In this document: one piece after another, positions 5,740-9,047 of the stretch
Numbering within the stretch: position 1 is the stretch's first letter
Layout: each line of letters opens with the position of its first letter
NCBI GenBank assembly: GCA_964448935.1
Contig: CAYVBE010000172.1
Location: 1-9,047, forward strand
Length of the DNA: 9,047 nucleotides
Source of the DNA: CAYVBE01 sp964448935
GTDB taxonomy: Bacteria; Planctomycetota; Brocadiia; SM23-32
Direction of reading: 5' to 3'
Position numbers and translations under genes: made by a program
Notes under the pieces: generated by a model
The model's database searches: none
Seen by the model: only the letters and a program-made list of their open reading frames with translations
Told to the model about the DNA's origin: nothing

Positions 5740-6362
5740 TTGTTCTCGAAGACCTGCGCCACCTCTTTGTCGGTTAAGCCCGCTCCCTGGAGCACAGTCC
5801 GTGCGAACTCGGGCGTCGGGTAGTCGCCGGGGGCGTGTCCGTCGGAGCCGAAACTGAGCCTGGCACCGTGCTCACGGGCCAGCCGCGCTACGTGTCCGTT
5901 GGTCAGAGAATGGCCCTTTCGGCCGCTGATCTCCAGCAGGACCCCGTGTTCGACGGCCAGCTCCACCTCTTCCGGCGCGACAAGTCCCGGGTGGGCCAGC
6001 ACGTCGCAGTCCGCCTCGATGGCCGCCCGGTTCGTCCCCGGGGCCACCGGCTCCACAACCGTCTCGCCGTGCACCAGCACCACCTCCGCGCCCAGCTCCC
6101 GCGCCATCACCACCAGCCCGTGGATCAGCGGGGGCGGCACGTGCGTAACCTCGCATCCGGGCACGAGCTGCATCTCGCCGTAATACCCGTTGCACGCCTC
6201 GCAGAAATCCACCGCGGCGCCCACTACGTGCTCGACGTTCGAGTGGTCGCAGTGGTCTGCGATAACCAGACCCTTGTAGCCCGCTGTCTGGCACCGGCGC
6301 GCCATCTCGGCCGGGGCAAGCACCCCGTCGCTCCAGAACGTATGCGTGTGCAGATCGAACAT
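5718..6362 (-). CDS. PHP-domain metal-dependent phosphoesterase
   Basis: 214-residue protein made up entirely of the PHP (polymerase and histidinol phosphatase) fold, with no polymerase part and no signal peptide. Metal-binding motifs appear in order: DLHTHT (H5, H7), IADHCDH (H37), GCEVTH (E71), VLVHGE (H98), LAHPG (H124) and FGSDGHAPGDY (D174, H176). This set supports a trinuclear metal site and phosphatase or phosphodiesterase activity, for example on histidinol phosphate, nucleotides or other phosphates; the substrate cannot be assigned. The ATG at 6362 is preceded by GAGGTGA (6372-6366) at good spacing, so the start is well supported. It is convergent with the toroid gene, 5 bp between stops, and divergent from trpD. 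It is probably monocistronic within this window. Confidence 0.92.
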   Translation of the reverse strand: MFDLHTHTFWSDGVLAPAEMARRCQTAGYKGLVIADHCDHSNVEHVVGAAVDFCEACNGYYGEMQLVPGCEVTHVPPPLIHGLVVMARELGAEVVLVHGETVVEPVAPGTNRAAIEADCDVLAHPGLVAPEEVELAVEHGVLLEISGRKGHSLTNGHVARLAREHGARLSFGSDGHAPGDYPTPEFARTVLQGAGLTDKEVAQVFENNAGFFTG

Positions 6363-6378
6363 GTGTCACCTCGCAGCT

Positions 6379-6400
6379 GGGGTAAGGCTCTTTATACCCC
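6379..6400. repeat. Inverted repeat upstream of the PHP gene
   Basis: GGGGTA (6379-6384) and TACCCC (6395-6400) are perfect 6-bp arms with a 10-nt loop. Minus-strand TATAAA (6396-6391), a possible -10 box for the PHP gene, lies inside the repeat, so a bound protein would cover it. No matching -35 was found at 17 bp. Weak candidate operator. Confidence 0.25.
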
Positions 6401-6448
6401 AAACGCGGGCGCCGTTCCATCAGAAGCGGCCGGGGGCGGGCGTTGCCT

Positions 6449-6477
6449 TTGACGTAGAAGATGCAGATTCTTACAAT
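6449..6477 (+). promoter_or_regulatory. Sigma-70-type promoter for trpD
   Basis: TTGACG (6449-6454) and TACAAT (6472-6477) each match consensus at 5 of 6 positions with the optimal 17-bp spacer. Transcription should start near 6484, leaving a leader of about 44 nt before the trpD ATG. The leader is too short for a trp leader-peptide attenuator, and no run of Trp codons is seen. This is the best promoter in the window. Confidence 0.65.
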
Positions 6478-6515
6478 GGCGCGCACCGAGGCTCGATAGT
6501 GGTCCGCCGTCAACC

Positions 6516-6520
6516 GAGGA
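6516..6520 (+). promoter_or_regulatory. Ribosome binding site of trpD
   Basis: GAGGA ends 7 nt before ATG 6528 and supports that start. Confidence 0.65.
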
Positions 6521-6527
6521 ATAAGTC

Positions 6528-7544
6528 ATGCTGAAGAAATACATCGCGGCGCTGGTGGAGGGTAACGACCTTTCCGAGGAGCAGGCGCACGATGCCATGT
6601 CGTCCATCATGGGCGGCAAGGCATCCGAGGCCCAGATCGCCGGCTTCCTGGTGGCCCTTCGACTGAAGGGCGAGAGCGTGCCCGAGATCACCGGCTGTGC
6701 GCGCGCCATGCGGGAGGCGGCCGTGCACATTGACGCCGGGGGGCTGGACGTGGTGGACACCTGCGGCACGGGCGGGACCCACAAGGGCACGTTCAACGTG
6801 AGCACCGCCTCGGCCATTGTGGCGGCCGGCGCCGGGGTTCCCGTGGCCAAGCACGGCAACCGGGGCGCCTCCAGCAGCTTCGGCAGCGCAGACGTTCTGC
6901 AGGCGCTGCGCGTCAACATCGAGGCGGACAAGGAGACCGTGGAGAAGTGCATCCGGGAAGTGGGCATCGGGTTTCTCTTCGCCCCGCTGATGCACCGGGC
7001 CATGAAGTATGCCATCGGGCCGCGGCGGGACCTGGCCATTCGGACGGTGTTCAACATCCTGGGGCCGCTGACCAATCCGGCGCACGCGCGCAGGCAGGTG
7101 CTGGGGGTCTTCAGCGAGCAGTTGGTTGAGCCGGTGGTGGGGGTTCTGAAGAACCTGGGTGCGGAAAGGGCGCTGGTGATGCACAGCCGCGATGGCATGG
7201 ACGAGATCAGCCTGTGCGACGAGACCACGGTTGCCCGCCTGGAGAACGGCCGGATAGAAGTCTTCACCTTCCGCCCCGAGGATGTGGGGCTGGAACGCGC
7301 GGTTCGGGAGGAGATTGCCGCGGAGAGCGCCGGCGAAAGCGCGGCCACGATACGGGACATCCTGGAGGGCCGGCACGGGGCGCCGCGGGACATGGTGCTG
7401 CTGAACGCCGGGGCGGCGATCTACGTGGGCGGCAAGGCGGACGACATCCGGGCGGGCGTGGCGGTCGCGGCGGAGGCCATAGACGGCGGCCGGGCGCGGC
7501 AGACGTTGGACCGGCTGGTGGAGGTGTCCTGCTCCGCATCCTGA
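6528..7544 (+). CDS. trpD: Anthranilate phosphoribosyltransferase TrpD
   Basis: 338 residues, the normal full length for TrpD, the cytosolic enzyme that joins anthranilate to PRPP to give phosphoribosylanthranilate in tryptophan synthesis. The small helical N-terminal domain (about 1-70) is followed by the catalytic domain. Diagnostic motifs are DTCGTGG (77-83) for the PRPP pyrophosphate, FNVSTASAIVAA, VAKHGNRGASSSFGSADVL (107-124), ILGPLTNPA (177-185) and RDGMDE (221-226) for metal binding. After GTGG the usual Asp is Thr (GTGGTHKGTFN), a minor variation. The start is supported by GAGGA, and a good promoter lies just upstream. No other trp gene is present, so it appears to be expressed alone. 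Its last 124 bp are antisense to the 3' end of the convergent TPR gene. A nucleoside phosphorylase of the same fold is excluded by the TrpD-specific motifs. Confidence 0.96.
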   Translation: MLKKYIAALVEGNDLSEEQAHDAMSSIMGGKASEAQIAGFLVALRLKGESVPEITGCARAMREAAVHIDAGGLDVVDTCGTGGTHKGTFNVSTASAIVAAGAGVPVAKHGNRGASSSFGSADVLQALRVNIEADKETVEKCIREVGIGFLFAPLMHRAMKYAIGPRRDLAIRTVFNILGPLTNPAHARRQVLGVFSEQLVEPVVGVLKNLGAERALVMHSRDGMDEISLCDETTVARLENGRIEVFTFRPEDVGLERAVREEIAAESAGESAATIRDILEGRHGAPRDMVLLNAGAAIYVGGKADDIRAGVAVAAEAIDGGRARQTLDRLVEVSCSAS

Positions 7545-8344
7545 GCCGCCGCGATTTCCTCCCGTAGCTTCCGGGCTTCCGCGAATCGGGGGTATATGTC
7601 GAGCGCCGCTTTAAGGCCTTCCAGGGCGCGTTGCGGGTTGCCCGCCTGCCGGTGGATGCGGGCGACGACAAGCCATGCGTAGAAGTTGCGTTTCTCCCGG
7701 TCCAGTGCCAGGCGGCATTCCTCCAGGGCCGGTTCGACCATGGACTTCGCAAGGTAGACCTGGGCTTTCATCCGGTGCAGGTCAGCCGGCACGCTGCCGC
7801 GCATCTTCTCGGCGGTTTCCAGTGCCGCCAGCGCCTGATCCAGTTGGCCCCGCTCGTAGAGCGCCACGGCCCGCCTGAACTGCTCCGTGGCCGCCGCTGT
7901 GTCGGAGCTGCGCCAGAGCCCCAGCAGCACGTTGCGGCAGGCGCTGGAGACCAGCTCGTCCTCGTCTCGCAGCCCCTGGAACAGCGCCTCGCGCAGTCTC
8001 TCGCGGGTCTCGGAGCTTAGCTGCAGCAGCTTGACCGCCCGGTCGGGGTCGGCGGTCATGTAGGACAACTGCATTGCGGTGGCCCGGCGCTCGCTCCGCT
8101 CGCCGTTCATCAAGAGATTGGTGCGGCTCAGGATGAGGGTTTCCTGTTCCCCCCGGTTCATCTCGTGGCCGACGTCCAGTTCCTCCCCGCGTTCGGCCAT
8201 CTGGATGCCCGAGAGCCGGAAGTCACGGGCTTCCCCCGTGCCGTTGCCTTCCTGCCTTCCCAGCCAGATGTGAAAGCCGACCAGGGCGAGAAACACCGCC
8301 ACGATCAGCAGAATCACCTTCGGCCGTGTGAGTTCAGGCTCCAC
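7421..8344 (-). CDS. Membrane-anchored TPR-repeat protein
   Basis: 307-residue protein, not assignable to a named family. One membrane helix (about 9-28) preceded by few residues suggests an inner-membrane anchor with the rest outside the cytoplasm. A helical, HEAT-like stretch (about 85-145, including LVSSACRNVLLGLW) is followed by about three tetratricopeptide repeats at 154-260, such as FRRAVALYERGQLDQALAAL and RQAGNPQRALEGLKAALDIYPRFAEA. The start is GTG 8344, supported by GAGAGG 8 nt upstream. The domain appears to end near residue 268. The final 40 residues, rich in Ser, Ala, Pro, Thr and Arg, are encoded antisense to the end of trpD and look like read-through into noncoding frame. It lies 86 bp downstream of argH on the same strand and could be cotranscribed. 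TPR proteins usually mediate protein contacts; no partner is evident. Confidence 0.85.
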   Translation of the reverse strand: MEPELTRPKVILLIVAVFLALVGFHIWLGRQEGNGTGEARDFRLSGIQMAERGEELDVGHEMNRGEQETLILSRTNLLMNGERSERRATAMQLSYMTADPDRAVKLLQLSSETRERLREALFQGLRDEDELVSSACRNVLLGLWRSSDTAAATEQFRRAVALYERGQLDQALAALETAEKMRGSVPADLHRMKAQVYLAKSMVEPALEECRLALDREKRNFYAWLVVARIHRQAGNPQRALEGLKAALDIYPRFAEARKLREEIAAAQDAEQDTSTSRSNVCRARPPSMASAATATPARMSSALPPT

Positions 8345-8430
8345 CGCGCTGTCCTCTCGGATTTGTTGCCGACGCCACCGATATTATGCGCTGCAAGTCC
8401 TTGCTTTGCAAGCGGGTGCGAGACGCCCGG

Positions 8431-9047
8431 CTATATGCCGAGCCGCTCTTTGCATTCGTCGAGCTGCCGCTCCAGTTCGTCCGGTGAGGAGGAACCCTGG
8501 GAGCGGTAGTTGCCGACGCAATTGCGCACGCCCAGGACGCTGTAGACGCTTTCGCCGATCAGCTCGCTGAATTCTTGCAGCTCTTCCAGCTTCAGGTCCT
8601 CGAGGTTGCCACCCTGGGAGGCGGCGGCACGGGAGGCTCGGCCGGCGATCTCGTGGGCCTCGCGGAAGGGCAGGCCGCGCTCCACCAGGTAGTCGGCCAG
8701 GGCCGTTGCGTCCATCTGGCCGTGGCGGCAGGCCGCCTCCATGTTCTGGACCTTGAACTCCGTGGTCGCGATCAGGGGCACCGCAATCTGCAGCGAGTCG
8801 CCCACGGTGTCCACGGCGTTGAACAGCGCCTCCTTGTCCTCCTGCATGTCGCGGTTGTAGGCCAGAGGAAGCCCCTTGAAGACCGTAAGGAGTGCCACCA
8901 GGTCGCCGTAGACCCGCCCGCAGCGTCCGCGCATCAGCTCCAATACGTCCGGGTTCTTCTTCTGGGGCATGATGCTGGAACCGGTGCAGAAACTCTCCTC
9001 CAGGTCCACGAAGTCGAACTCGTGGGAGCACCACACGATCCAGTCTT
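8431..9047 (-). CDS. argH: Argininosuccinate lyase, C-terminal part (5' end beyond window)
   Basis: About 205 residues are visible in frame to the window edge; the full protein is usually about 460, so the N-terminal half or more is missing. ArgH cleaves argininosuccinate to arginine and fumarate in the last step of arginine synthesis. The visible part begins DWIVWCSHEFDFVDL and contains the fumarate-lyase superfamily signature GSSIMPQKKNPD, whose serine loop holds the catalytic base. It then continues with LPLAYNRDMQEDKEALF, typical of ArgH, and the C-terminal helical domain with ATALADYLVERGLPFREAH. The reading frame is intact to the stop at 8431-8433. The truncation comes only from the window edge. 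The 86-bp gap to the downstream TPR gene holds no clear terminator. Confidence 0.97.
   Translation of the reverse strand, partial: DWIVWCSHEFDFVDLEESFCTGSSIMPQKKNPDVLELMRGRCGRVYGDLVALLTVFKGLPLAYNRDMQEDKEALFNAVDTVGDSLQIAVPLIATTEFKVQNMEAACRHGQMDATALADYLVERGLPFREAHEIAGRASRAAASQGGNLEDLKLEELQEFSELIGESVYSVLGVRNCVGNYRSQGSSSPDELERQLDECKERLGI

Noticed and set aside
6392..7393. Two long minus-strand open frames opposite trpD
   Set aside because: TrpD motifs and full length on the plus strand settle the coding strand; the antisense products are Ser/Arg/Pro- or Gly/His/Arg-rich shadows.
8387..8412. Repeated TGCAAG/CTTGCA pieces between argH and the TPR gene as a terminator
   Set aside because: The best stem is about 5 bp with no following T-run, too weak to call a terminator.

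Overview
This is a GC-rich, gene-dense bacterial chromosomal window with no RNA gene, mobile element, CRISPR array or phage feature that I can see. An LptF/LptG-family permease implies a cell with an outer membrane. Several features together suggest a member of the Planctomycetota or a related phylum (PVC/FCB-like, probably from a metagenome): an exported squalene-cyclase-like toroid protein, an exported YdjY-like protein, an RnfB outside any visible rnf operon, and trp and arg genes scattered as single genes. This placement is inferred from gene content, not from a marker gene.

Layout. At 53-1675 (-) lies an LptF/LptG-like permease with a very large coiled-coil insertion. A 204-bp divergent promoter region (1676-1879) separates it from a co-directional (+) block at 1880-5712. 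That block holds a calcineurin-like phosphoesterase, an RnfB-type Fe-S membrane protein, a 56-residue two-cluster ferredoxin with a GTG start, an exported YdjY-like protein, and an exported alpha/alpha-toroid (prenyltransferase/squalene oxidase repeat) protein. The last three are packed with short overlaps. Converging on the block with only 5 bp between stops is a PHP-domain phosphoesterase (5718-6362, -). A second divergent region (6363-6527) carries the best promoter in the window, reading into trpD (6528-7544, +). trpD overlaps by 124 bp the 3' end of a convergent membrane-anchored TPR protein (7421-8344, -). Upstream of that gene on the same strand is the C-terminal part of argH (8431 to the window end, -).

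How the genes work together. trpD and argH are ordinary amino-acid biosynthesis genes. The permease belongs to lipopolysaccharide export. The most interesting part is 2673-5712. There an RnfB whose last ferredoxin domain appears to have lost one of its two clusters is followed directly by a complete 2[4Fe-4S] ferredoxin and two exported proteins. This could be a small membrane redox module distinct from the six-subunit Rnf complex. That is a hypothesis from sequence and gene order only.
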